DNA of 64,000 bases from positions 186,001-250,000 of the forward strand of contig JAEZTC010000010.1 of the NCBI GenBank assembly GCA_023421675.1. The letters are read 5' to 3'. Made by a program: the position numbers and the translations under genes. Under the pieces are notes generated by a model. It made no database searches, was not told the origin of the DNA, and saw nothing but the letters and a program-made list of their open reading frames with translations. The DNA is from Bacillota bacterium (GTDB lineage Bacteria; Bacillota; Clostridia; Acetivibrionales; JANLFN01). Of this stretch, positions 9,244 to 16,498 are shown in pieces; position 1 is the first letter of the stretch, and the number at the start of each line of letters is the position of its first letter.

Positions 9244-9277
9244 GAAGTTATCTTACTTGAAAATTAAAGGTAAAGGG

Positions 9278-9313
9278 GATGGTATGCCGTGAGGCAGGGC
9301 CGTTTGCTTTTAT
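9278..9313 (+). terminator. Terminator after the 8338 gene, similar to the sigK terminator
   Basis: ATGG/CCGT outer and GCC/GGC inner stem, then TTTGCTTTTATATA. The block GGGCCGTTTGCTTTT is shared with the terminator after sigK at 7587-7627. It lies between two convergent genes. Confidence 0.55.
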
Positions 9314-9322
9314 ATAAATCAT

Positions 9323-10168
9323 TTATTTTACAGGAATCCATTTTAAAGAGTCCTGTCCATTGGACTCACTTACCTGCTTTAAGTTGTACAGAACAGTCCC
9401 ATCTTTTGCATAAGCTATCCCTCGTAATTCTGAATCTTTTATCATCCCACCCCAAGTATTAGTTCCATCCCATTTTCCTGTCTCATCCCATAAGAATACG
9501 GTCACTTTAGAATCAACATTTTTTCGCTGCATCATACCTTCTTTTCCGAGTTCGATGTAAGCTATGCGCTTGTCATTAACGGCTGCAGCATAAACAATAT
9601 ATAAAGAGCTATTATTTGAATTAGCATAAGTTCTTCTTGTTATCATCTGTATTTCTGAATTCGGATCTGTTATTTCAGGCTTGTTTGAAAATTCAAGGCT
9701 ATATTTCCAGCAGGGAAATTTATAAGTGACATCAATATCACGGTATTGTCCGTTATCGTTATAGATGTATAATATGCGTTCGTTTCCCATAGGTACTTCG
9801 GCTACCAAATTCGAATTCTTATTGATAATATTACTGGCGTAAGCAGCTCTTATAGGGCCAAACCTGTTTCCATCAGCATACATTAGGGATAGAAAGATCG
9901 TAATACCTATTAGTATCCCGATACAAATCCTCCAATACCATTTCGTTTTACGGAGCCTTTTAGCAAGTGACAGATAGCCGCCTGCATCAACTGTTTTTAA
10001 TGAGGATTTGAATGCTATATCAGTAGTTTTCTTTACTTCTTTATAAAAAAGACGACACTCATTACATTCATTCAAATGTTCTTCAACAACTTTTGAACTG
10101 ACGTTACTGCACATTCTATCTTGGTATAGGGGTAATAAATCCTTGATTAGTTCACAATTATATTTCAT
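9323..10168 (-). CDS. Zinc-finger anti-sigma factor (zf-HC2) partner of the adjacent ECF sigma
   Basis: Predicted membrane anti-sigma factor of 281 residues. The zf-HC2 zinc-binding pattern is visible: Cys5, His31, Cys35 and Cys38 (H-L-N-E-C-N-E-C). One transmembrane helix lies near residues 79-97, followed by an extracytoplasmic domain of about 180 residues of unknown type. The start overlaps the end of the sigma gene: GGGAGG lies nine bases before ATG 10168 (a second ATG at 10174 is too close). Overlap implies translational coupling and one-to-one production with the sigma factor. The extracytoplasmic domain probably senses the signal; which signal is unknown. Confidence 0.85.
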   Translation of the reverse strand: MKYNCELIKDLLPLYQDRMCSNVSSKVVEEHLNECNECRLFYKEVKKTTDIAFKSSLKTVDAGGYLSLAKRLRKTKWYWRICIGILIGITIFLSLMYADGNRFGPIRAAYASNIINKNSNLVAEVPMGNERILYIYNDNGQYRDIDVTYKFPCWKYSLEFSNKPEITDPNSEIQMITRRTYANSNNSSLYIVYAAAVNDKRIAYIELGKEGMMQRKNVDSKVTVFLWDETGKWDGTNTWGGMIKDSELRGIAYAKDGTVLYNLKQVSESNGQDSLKWIPVK

Positions 10169-10670
10169 ATCCATATTCCTCCCGAAGCATATTCTGCAGT
10201 TTGCCTTTACCACGCATGAAAAGAACTTTTGCCGAACTCTCACTTATTTTAAGCAGTGTACTTATTTGTGCGTAGGTAAGATCTGAAAATATACGGTAAA
10301 TCAAAACATCCCTTGTGTTATCATCAAGATGCATAATTACTTTAATTGCATGATCGACCAGTTCCTTTGTCTCATAATCCGTAACAACTGAATCGGGAAC
10401 AAGAGTAGCTTGTTGTGCACGTTGCTCAATCGAAACCTGTCTGACTTTCCTATCTTTGCGTATTACATTAAAATAGATGTTTTTAGCTATTTGACACAGC
10501 CAGGTTTTTATCTGACATTCCCCCCTATATCTGTGAAAGGAGAGCATAGCCTGATAAAATGTTTCTTGCGTTAATTCCTCAGCAAACTGTTTTTGGTAAC
10601 CTGTAAGCCTGTAAAGAAATTGGGAAACGTCATGCCAATATTCTATATATAATTTTTCAAACTGGCTCAT
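10158..10670 (-). CDS. ECF-family RNA polymerase sigma factor
   Basis: Extracytoplasmic-function sigma factor of 170 residues with only regions 2 and 4. Region 2 shows AEELTQETFYQAM and IKTWLCQIAKNIYFNVIR; region 4 shows DVLIYRIFSDLTYAQISTLLKISESSAKVLFMRGKGKL. RBS GGGGGAA precedes the ATG. It is first in a two-gene operon with its zinc-finger anti-sigma factor, and together they sit between inverted repeats A and B. The subgroup cannot be told from the sequence alone; it resembles SigM/SigX/YlaC-like proteins. Target genes are unknown, though the convergent gene at 8338 is a candidate. Confidence 0.9.
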   Translation of the reverse strand: MSQFEKLYIEYWHDVSQFLYRLTGYQKQFAEELTQETFYQAMLSFHRYRGECQIKTWLCQIAKNIYFNVIRKDRKVRQVSIEQRAQQATLVPDSVVTDYETKELVDHAIKVIMHLDDNTRDVLIYRIFSDLTYAQISTLLKISESSAKVLFMRGKGKLQNMLREEYGYEI

Positions 10671-10703
10671 ACGTTCCCCCTTTTTATTGTCTATATATAT
10701 TGA

Positions 10704-10788
10704 GTAACAAAAATTGTGTGAAAGTTACAAACATATAAAAAATATTTTCTCATTAAAAATACAATTGAGTAAATGTTAAAATATTATA
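10704..10788 (-). promoter_or_regulatory. Candidate promoters of the ECF sigma operon
   Basis: On the minus strand TGTAAC (10729-10724) resembles the ECF -35 consensus TGAAAC, and 16 bases later TTAC sits where CGTC/CGTA would be expected; this would allow self-activation. Further upstream is an extended sigma-A -10, TGGTATAAT (TATAAT at 10788-10783), with no good -35. Both are pattern matches only. Confidence 0.35.
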
Positions 10789-10819
10789 CCATATAAAGGA
10801 ACTAACCTTTTTCCGATAT

Positions 10820-10886
10820 TAAAAGTGGGATAGCCACTTTTTATTTTATCTACAGGATTAAGTGCCGTGGTTAAATCCCACGGCTT
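10820..10886. other. Two consecutive hairpins upstream of repeat B
   Basis: AAAAGTGG/CCACTTTT (about 10821-10842) and GCCGTGG/CCCACGGC (about 10863-10884). The first is followed by a T-rich run on the plus strand and preceded by an A-rich run, so it could terminate transcription in either direction. No gene ends here, so they may belong to the repeat island. Confidence 0.5.
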
Positions 10887-10887
10887 T

Positions 10888-11380
10888 ATAATTCCGCTTT
10901 TGAAGGAGCAAAAGCGGAGTAAAACTCCTCACTCAAGCTGGCTTGAAAAGATGGGTGCGACAGGTGGCTATGCCGAACTTTGTAAACAAAGTTCTCACGT
11001 AGGCTCTAAATAGTGGCTTCGTTAGCATTCTTCATTGAACTACCCGCATACCCGCCCATTGAAAGCTGAGCTGGCAGATGTTGCTGCGAATGAAGGTCGA
11101 ATGCCGGTGAATGGCATGGATGGCCATTCAAGTAGCATCTGAGCAGGATAGCGATGTTGCATCGTGCCGGCTTGAGAGCGATTGAGCAGCTTACAAATGC
11201 CGCAGTAGGCTTTCACTAGGGCGAGCCATGGAAGGTGGGGTCTGGGGGAAACCGTGGCGGCGAACAGGTTTCGCCCCAGGAACACTGTTAATGTAAAAAT
11301 GTATAAAACCCTTTTTATAGCTAGCCTCTGCGGCGAGCAATGCCTTTTGCCCCGCTTTACGGCGTCGAAAAGCGGGAGGA
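10888..11380. repeat. GC-rich hairpin-bounded repeat, copy B (inverted relative to copy A)
   Basis: The reverse complement of 11041-11281 matches the core of copy A without gaps. A shared block at about 10961-10994 repeats the GAACTTTG/CAAAGTTC hairpin. The left boundary is a hairpin (CCGCTTTT, GAAGGAGC loop, AAAAGCGG) and the right boundary another (CCCGCTTT/AAAGCGGG, 11354-11379) nearly identical to the right end of copy A. The copy ends about 25 bases before the rpsB promoter. In the shared core frame most base differences between A and B change the amino acid, which argues against a conserved protein. Confidence 0.8.
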
Positions 11381-11406
11381 ATATGAAACAACTCCACAAA
11401 AATTCC

Positions 11407-11435
11407 TTGATAAAATAAAATCTATATGGTATACT
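11407..11435 (+). promoter_or_regulatory. Sigma-A promoter of rpsB-tsf
   Basis: TTGATA, a 17-base spacer and TATACT. Both boxes are near consensus. Predicted transcription start is near 11442, leaving a leader of about 100 bases before rpsB. Confidence 0.85.
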
Positions 11436-11449
11436 ACATAACGATAAAA

Positions 11450-11524
11450 AATACGCACGCAGCAGGATTCGCAATGAGTGCCTTAAAAGGTGGTTTGCGT
11501 GAGATGATGGCTGCGGTGGTATAA
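11450..11524 (+). promoter_or_regulatory. Structured 5' leader of rpsB
   Basis: The leader can fold into a layered hairpin: CACGCAGC pairs with GCTGCGGTG (one bulge), inside it CGCAA pairs with TTGCG, and inside that CCTT pairs with AAGG. It lies between the promoter and the rpsB ribosome site, where ribosomal protein S2 autoregulatory leaders occur in other bacteria. Whether S2 binds it is not known. Confidence 0.5.
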
Positions 11525-11542
11525 AACTTATGGAGGTGTAGT

Positions 11543-12286
11543 ATGTCAGTTATATCAATGAAACAGCTTTTAGAAGCAGGTGTTCACTTCGGTCACCAGA
11601 CCAGAAGATGGAACCCAAAAATGGCCGAGTATATCTTTACAGAAAGAAACGGAATTTACATCATTGACTTGCAGAAAACTGTAAAGAAAATTGAAGAGGC
11701 CTATTTCTTTATCAGAGAAGTATCAATGAACGGTGAAGACGTTCTCTTCGTTGGAACCAAGAAGCAGGCTCAGGATTCAATTAAGGAAGAAGCTGAAAGA
11801 AGTGGTCAGTTCTTCGTAAATGCAAGATGGTTGGGCGGAATGCTTACAAACTTCAAGACTATTCAGAAGAGAATTAACAGATTAAAACAACTTAATGAAA
11901 TGCAAACTAACGGTGTATTCGATGTTCTTCCTAAGAAAGAAGTTATTAAGCTCAAAGGCGAAATGGAAAAACTCGAAAAATATCTTGGTGGTATAAAGGA
12001 TATGAAGAAGATTCCTGGGGCACTTTTCGTAGTAGACCCAAGGAAAGAAAGAAATGCAATCCTTGAAGCAAGGAAGCTTGGTATACCTGTAGTTGCTATA
12101 GTTGATACCAACTGCGATCCTGATGAAGTTGATTATGTTATTCCTGGAAATGACGATGCTATAAGAGCTGTAAAGCTTATTGCAGCTAAAATAGCAGACG
12201 CTATAATAGAAGGCAGACAAGGCGAACAGTTATCCGATTCAGAAGCTGAGGAAAGTGTTCAAGCACAGGAAGCAGCAGCTGAATAA
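11543..12286 (+). CDS. rpsB: 30S ribosomal protein S2
   Basis: Small-subunit ribosomal protein of 247 residues that binds late at the 30S head-body junction and is needed for S1 or mRNA docking. Near the N-terminus is LLEAGVHFGHQTRRWNPKM, the conserved S2 signature; RWLGGMLTNFKTI and PVVAIVDTNCDPD are further S2 hallmarks. The C-terminal tail is acidic and Ala/Glu-rich. RBS TGGAGG lies just before the ATG. It is followed by an attenuator-like hairpin and then tsf, the usual bacterial pairing. Confidence 0.98.
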   Translation: MSVISMKQLLEAGVHFGHQTRRWNPKMAEYIFTERNGIYIIDLQKTVKKIEEAYFFIREVSMNGEDVLFVGTKKQAQDSIKEEAERSGQFFVNARWLGGMLTNFKTIQKRINRLKQLNEMQTNGVFDVLPKKEVIKLKGEMEKLEKYLGGIKDMKKIPGALFVVDPRKERNAILEARKLGIPVVAIVDTNCDPDEVDYVIPGNDDAIRAVKLIAAKIADAIIEGRQGEQLSDSEAEESVQAQEAAAE

Positions 12287-12316
12287 TTGGTATAAATCAA
12301 ATTTTGTCCAATAGGG

Positions 12317-12354
12317 TCCGGTCTTTGGCTTGAAGGCCATTGACCGGATTTTTG
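12317..12354 (+). terminator. Hairpin terminator/attenuator between rpsB and tsf
   Basis: CCGGTC/GACCGG outer stem with TTGGC/GCCA inside, then TTTTTG. It would lower tsf transcription relative to rpsB. Confidence 0.8.
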
Positions 12355-12440
12355 TGTATGAAACGTTTTTTTAGGTTAATAATAAATTCAGGGCAGGACT
12401 TGCCTTGGATATTTAATATGTTATTTATGGAGGAATTAAG

Positions 12441-13088
12441 ATGATTACTGCTGAAATGGTAAAACAGCTCCGTGAGAGAACAGGTTCAGGTATGATGGAT
12501 TGTAAAAAAGCTCTTACAGAGACAAATGGAGATTTTGAAAAAGCTATTGAATATCTTAGAGAAAAAGGACTTGCTGCTGCGGCTAAAAAGTCTGGTAGAA
12601 TAGCTGCAGAAGGACTTGTTGAAGCATACATCCATGGCGACGGCAGAATCGGCGTTTTAGTTGAAGTTAATATTGAAACGGATTTCGCAGCAAAGAATGA
12701 AGATTTTAAAGCATTTGTTAAGGATGTTTGCATGCAGATAGCAGCAGCTAAGCCTGAGTACATAAGAAAAGAAGAGGTACCTGCTGACGTAATTGAAAAG
12801 GAAAAAGAAATTCTTAAGGCACAGGCTCTTAACGAAGGAAAACCTGAAAAAATCATTGAAAAAATGGTTGAAGGACGTATTGAAAAGTACTATAAGGAAG
12901 TTTGTCTCCTCGAACAGCCTTTCATAAAGGATCCAGATAAGACTATAGGACAGCTCCTCACTGAGAAGATAGCTGTTATTGGTGAAAACATCAATATCAG
13001 AAGATTTGCAAGATTTGAAAGAGGCGAAGGCCTTGCAAAGAAGGAAGAAAACTTTGCAGAAGAAGTTATGAAGCAGATCAATGGTTAA
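12441..13088 (+). CDS. tsf: Elongation factor Ts
   Basis: Guanine-nucleotide exchange factor for EF-Tu, 215 residues. The UBA-like N-terminal domain shows VKQLRERTGSGMMDCKKAL, the classical EF-Ts signature, followed by EKAIEYLREKG. The core shows GVLVEVNIETDFAAKNEDF, which contacts EF-Tu. The protein is the short form with a single core repeat, common in Firmicutes and Thermus. RBS TGGAGG precedes the ATG. A strong terminator follows. Confidence 0.97.
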   Translation: MITAEMVKQLRERTGSGMMDCKKALTETNGDFEKAIEYLREKGLAAAAKKSGRIAAEGLVEAYIHGDGRIGVLVEVNIETDFAAKNEDFKAFVKDVCMQIAAAKPEYIRKEEVPADVIEKEKEILKAQALNEGKPEKIIEKMVEGRIEKYYKEVCLLEQPFIKDPDKTIGQLLTEKIAVIGENINIRRFARFERGEGLAKKEENFAEEVMKQING

Positions 13089-13096
13089 TAGCCAAT

Positions 13097-13128
13097 AAAA
13101 AGGAACATAATATTTATGTTCCTTTTTT
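13097..13128 (+). terminator. Intrinsic terminator after tsf
   Basis: AAAAAGGAACATAA pairs with TTATGTTCCTTTTT across a short loop and runs into a T tract. Confidence 0.88.
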
Positions 13129-13229
13129 GTGTACAGACATCGAAATTTATTTTTGAATTTGCTATTTTAATGCAGGATTTTTTGGTTTTAATGTAGAAAA
13201 TATGTTAAAGATTTGGGGGTATTTCTATA

Positions 13230-13940
13230 ATGGCAGAACCTAAGTACAAAAGGGTAATGTTAAAAGTCAGCGGAGAAGCGCTGGCAGGAGACAAAAAGAC
13301 TGGAATTGATTCTGAAACTATAGCAAGAATATCGGATAACATTAAAAAGGTTTATGATTTGGGTGTGGAAATTGCTATAGTTGTTGGCGGCGGTAACTTC
13401 TGGAGAGGTAAAAGCGGCCATGGAATGGACAGAACCACTGCAGACCATATGGGAATGCTTGCAACGGTAATAAATTCACTAGCATTACAGGACGCGTTTG
13501 AAGCAAGGAAGATGCCTACAAGAGTACAGACGGCTATAGAAATGCGTCAGATAGCCGAGCCTTACATAAGAAGAAGATCTGTAAGGCACCTTGAAAAGAA
13601 AAGAATAGTTATTTTTGCATGCGGTACAGGAAATCCCTATTTCTCAACAGATACTGCAGCAGCTCTAAGGGCTGCGGAAATTGATGCAGAAGTAATATTG
13701 TTAGCAAAGAAAAATGTTGATGGAGCATATGACAGTGATCCTATGCAGAATCCTGATGCCAAGAAATTTGACAAGCTAGAATACATTGATGTACTTAACA
13801 AACGTCTTGGAGTAATGGATTCAACAGCTGCATCACTTTGTATGGATAACAGTATACCGATTATTGTTTTCGGCCTTGATGAGCCTGAAAACATAATCAA
13901 GGTTGTAATGGGTGAGAATATAGGAACTCAAATAACATAA
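13230..13940 (+). CDS. pyrH: UMP kinase
   Basis: Phosphorylates UMP to UDP with ATP; a cytosolic hexamer of the amino-acid-kinase fold. 236 residues, the usual size. KVSGEAL near residue 10 and IVVGGGNFWRG near residue 52 form the phosphate-binding glycine loops; GTGNPYFSTDTAAALRA binds UMP. KNVDGAYDSDP is conserved near residue 170. A GGGGG ribosome site precedes the ATG. Followed 12 bases later by frr, as in most Firmicutes. Confidence 0.97.
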   Translation: MAEPKYKRVMLKVSGEALAGDKKTGIDSETIARISDNIKKVYDLGVEIAIVVGGGNFWRGKSGHGMDRTTADHMGMLATVINSLALQDAFEARKMPTRVQTAIEMRQIAEPYIRRRSVRHLEKKRIVIFACGTGNPYFSTDTAAALRAAEIDAEVILLAKKNVDGAYDSDPMQNPDAKKFDKLEYIDVLNKRLGVMDSTAASLCMDNSIPIIVFGLDEPENIIKVVMGENIGTQIT

Positions 13941-13952
13941 AGGAGGGTATTT

Positions 13953-14510
13953 ATGGACAAGGAACTCTACAAGCCAATGGAAGAAAAAATGAAAAAAACC
14001 TTACATGCTCTTAAAGAAAACCTTACTGGTTTAAGGGCAGGGAGAGCTAATCCCGCTATTCTCGATAAAATCCACGTTGACTATTATGGAGCACCCACTC
14101 CAATAAACCAGCTTGGAAATATTTCTGTTCCTGAAGCAAGGGTTATACTTATTCAGCCATGGGACGCAAAAACACTAAAGGAAATTGAAAAAGCCATTCA
14201 GAAGTCAGATATAGGTATAAATCCTAATAATGACGGTAAAGTAATTAGGCTTGTTTTCCCCGCATTAACTGAGGAAAGAAGAAAAGAACTTACAAAAGTT
14301 GTAAAAAAAGATGCTGAGGATGCAAAGGTAGCAATCAGATCTATAAGACGTGACATAATCGAACACTTCAAGGCTCAGAAGAAAAATGGAGAAATAACCG
14401 AAGACGATTTAAAAGATGCCGAGAAGGACGTACAGACTATTACCGACAAGTACATAGCAGAGGTTGATAAAATGGCTGAAGCTAAGGAAAAGGAAATACT
14501 TGACGTATAA
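13953..14510 (+). CDS. frr: Ribosome recycling factor
   Basis: Splits post-termination ribosomes together with EF-G. 185 residues, the standard length, forming a three-helix bundle plus a small beta domain. LRAGRANPAILDKIHVDYYGAPTP is the family signature; helical C-terminal sequence VKKDAEDAKVAIRSIRRD and EKDVQTITDKYI are typical. RBS AGGAGG precedes the ATG, 12 bases after pyrH. Confidence 0.97.
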   Translation: MDKELYKPMEEKMKKTLHALKENLTGLRAGRANPAILDKIHVDYYGAPTPINQLGNISVPEARVILIQPWDAKTLKEIEKAIQKSDIGINPNNDGKVIRLVFPALTEERRKELTKVVKKDAEDAKVAIRSIRRDIIEHFKAQKKNGEITEDDLKDAEKDVQTITDKYIAEVDKMAEAKEKEILDV

Positions 14511-14539
14511 ATACTCAAACCGCAAAAGGCAGGTTGGTA

Positions 14540-14740
14540 ATGAAAGAAATTGATATTATTGGCTATACTCTTGACATGGCAGTTCCAATAATTAAAAGCC
14601 AGGGTTTAGAGGTGGGCGATATAAAAACTGCACTACCCCCAAAACACAGAAATATTCAGATTGATAATTCTTTCAGAGTTGTAAGGGTAGAGTTTTCAGA
14701 TAATAAAACGATTAATTTGTTAGTATGCAAACCCCTCTAA
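14540..14740 (+). CDS. Small conserved-looking protein with a single PASTA-like region, unknown function
   Basis: 66 residues, no signal peptide or membrane helix. The N-terminal half (D-M-A-V-P-I-I-K-S-Q-G-L-E-V-G) resembles the helix and turn of a PASTA domain, but the beta strands are not convincing. I place the start at ATG 14540; an in-frame TTG at 14534 is closer to the AGG-rich site but unlikely. Its stop codon lies inside the following terminator hairpin. It sits 29 bases after frr, so it is probably co-transcribed with pyrH-frr. I do not recognise the family. Confidence 0.65.
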   Translation: MKEIDIIGYTLDMAVPIIKSQGLEVGDIKTALPPKHRNIQIDNSFRVVRVEFSDNKTINLLVCKPL

Positions 14741-14760
14741 ATTGAGGGGTTTTATTATTT
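14729..14760 (+). terminator. Intrinsic terminator after the 66-residue gene
   Basis: AACCCCTC/GAGGGGTT with a six-base loop that contains the stop codon of the upstream gene, then TTATTATTT. Confidence 0.88.
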
Positions 14761-14889
14761 GGTTTTACTTGTTTTGTTTAACTTTTATTTGCTTTTATAT
14801 TTTAATTACTATCTTTTTTTATTATAATGGTTTAAGGAATTGCTTAATTATCAGTAAATATTGGCAGTTAATTAAACTAGGAGGATGAT

Positions 14890-15633
14890 ATGTTCCTGTT
14901 TGGAAGAAAAGCTAAAACTATTGAGGAATTTGACCCGCAAAGGCTTCCGCAGCATATAGCCATTATAATGGATGGAAACGGCCGCTGGGCTAAAAAAAGA
15001 GGCCTGCCCCGTAACATAGGACATAAGGAAGGAACCAATGCCTTAAGACGTATAGTACATAAATGTTATGATATTGGTATAAAGTATCTTACTGTATATG
15101 CTTTTTCAACTGAAAATTGGAAAAGGCCGCAGAAGGAAGTAGACACCTTGATGGACCTTCTCTATGGATATCTGAAAAATGCAGACAAGGAGATTGACGG
15201 AAGAAACGTAAGAATAAAGGTTATAGGTACTGATTCCGGACTTAGCGATAAATTAAAAGCTGAAATAAAAAGAGTTCAGGAAAGTACCAAAGATAATGAT
15301 GGAATGAACTTTATCATTGCACTTAATTATGGTGGCAAGGAAGAAATGCTGCATGCTGTAAAAGAAATTGCAAAGGAATATAAAAATAAGAATCCGGAAG
15401 ATATAACAGAAGATACTATCAGCCAAAATCTATACACTGCTGGCATACCCGACCCCGATTTACTCATAAGAACAAGCGGGGAACAAAGAACCAGCAACTT
15501 CTTGATATGGCAGCTTGCATATTCGGAATTTTGGTTCACGGATGTATTGTGGCCTGATTTTAAGGATAAACACCTATTTGAGGCTATAAGAACTTATCAG
15601 AACAGAGACAGAAGATTTGGGGGAGTAAAATAA
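14890..15633 (+). CDS. uppS: Undecaprenyl diphosphate synthase (isoprenyl transferase)
   Basis: cis-Prenyltransferase that makes the C55 lipid carrier for peptidoglycan from FPP and IPP. 247 residues. IAIIMDGNGRWAKKRG is the substrate-binding signature with the catalytic Asp; LTVYAFSTENWKRP and the C-terminal LIRTSGEQRTSNFLIWQLAYSEFWF are both intact. RBS AGGAGG precedes the ATG. Its stop codon abuts the ATG of cdsA. First gene of an isoprenoid and lipid cluster that continues with cdsA, dxr, rseP and ispG. Confidence 0.97.
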   Translation: MFLFGRKAKTIEEFDPQRLPQHIAIIMDGNGRWAKKRGLPRNIGHKEGTNALRRIVHKCYDIGIKYLTVYAFSTENWKRPQKEVDTLMDLLYGYLKNADKEIDGRNVRIKVIGTDSGLSDKLKAEIKRVQESTKDNDGMNFIIALNYGGKEEMLHAVKEIAKEYKNKNPEDITEDTISQNLYTAGIPDPDLLIRTSGEQRTSNFLIWQLAYSEFWFTDVLWPDFKDKHLFEAIRTYQNRDRRFGGVK

Positions 15634-16476
15634 ATGAAAATCAGAATTATAAGCGGTTTAATCGGTATTGCGGTTCTTATCGGAGTTTTATTACTTGGAA
15701 AAACTGCACTTGGAATAGCTGTTTTTGCAGCAGCATTAATAGGGATGTATGAATTTTTTAACTGTATGCAGCAAAAAGGTTATAAACCGGTTAAGTTTAT
15801 TGGATATATAGCTTGTTTGCCTGTCCTATTGCTCGGATTATACGGAAGCTTTGATTGGCTGGATAAGATAATTAAAGACCTGGGCACATTAAATTATCTG
15901 TTTTTATTCATATTTGCAATACAGGCAGTATTAATGTCACTCATTGTTTTCAAACATAAGAAATATAATATTGTAGATGCATCTCTTACTGTAATGGGTA
16001 TATTCTATGTTGTATTTATGTTTGCTTTCATAATACTTACGAGGAATCTGGATAAGGGTGTTTATTTCATATGGCTTATTTTCTTTGCATGGGTTACAGA
16101 CACTATGGCATATTTTACAGGAAGAGCTTTCGGCAAAACAAAGCTTGCACCTGAGATAAGCCCCAAGAAAACTGTTGCAGGGTCTATAGGAGGAATACTG
16201 GGTTGCGTTATAGTAACACTGATATATGGATATGTTCTTAAGTCAAATAATTCAGTAAATATAGAGTTATACCATTATGCCATTATTGGAGTACTTGTAG
16301 CAGTCCTTTCACAGATTGGAGATCTTGCTGCATCTGCAATTAAAAGGTATGCAGGAATTAAGGATTATGGAAACATAATGCCAGGACACGGCGGAATACT
16401 TGACAGGTTTGATAGTGTTGTTTTCATAGCTCCAATTATATATTTCTATCTTACAATTGCAGCAGGACAAATTTGA
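15634..16476 (+). CDS. cdsA: Phosphatidate cytidylyltransferase
   Basis: Integral membrane enzyme that makes CDP-diacylglycerol from phosphatidic acid and CTP. 280 residues with about seven or eight hydrophobic helices. The C-terminal signature is present: SAIKRYAGIKDYGNIMPGHGG followed by ILDRFDS. AYFTGRAFGKTKLAPEISPKKT is a second conserved block. The ATG directly follows the uppS stop, so translation is probably coupled. Confidence 0.95.
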   Translation: MKIRIISGLIGIAVLIGVLLLGKTALGIAVFAAALIGMYEFFNCMQQKGYKPVKFIGYIACLPVLLLGLYGSFDWLDKIIKDLGTLNYLFLFIFAIQAVLMSLIVFKHKKYNIVDASLTVMGIFYVVFMFAFIILTRNLDKGVYFIWLIFFAWVTDTMAYFTGRAFGKTKLAPEISPKKTVAGSIGGILGCVIVTLIYGYVLKSNNSVNIELYHYAIIGVLVAVLSQIGDLAASAIKRYAGIKDYGNIMPGHGGILDRFDSVVFIAPIIYFYLTIAAGQI

Positions 16477-16498
16477 TTTATATACAGGGGATGAAGTT

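Noticed and set aside
10945..10960. GTGCGAC, the 5' start of many group II introns, in repeat B
   Set aside because: Not kept in copy A, no domain V-like hairpin and no reverse transcriptase gene.
14822..14830. TATAAT before uppS as a promoter
   Set aside because: The -10 match is good but no acceptable -35 or extended -10 accompanies it in very AT-rich DNA.
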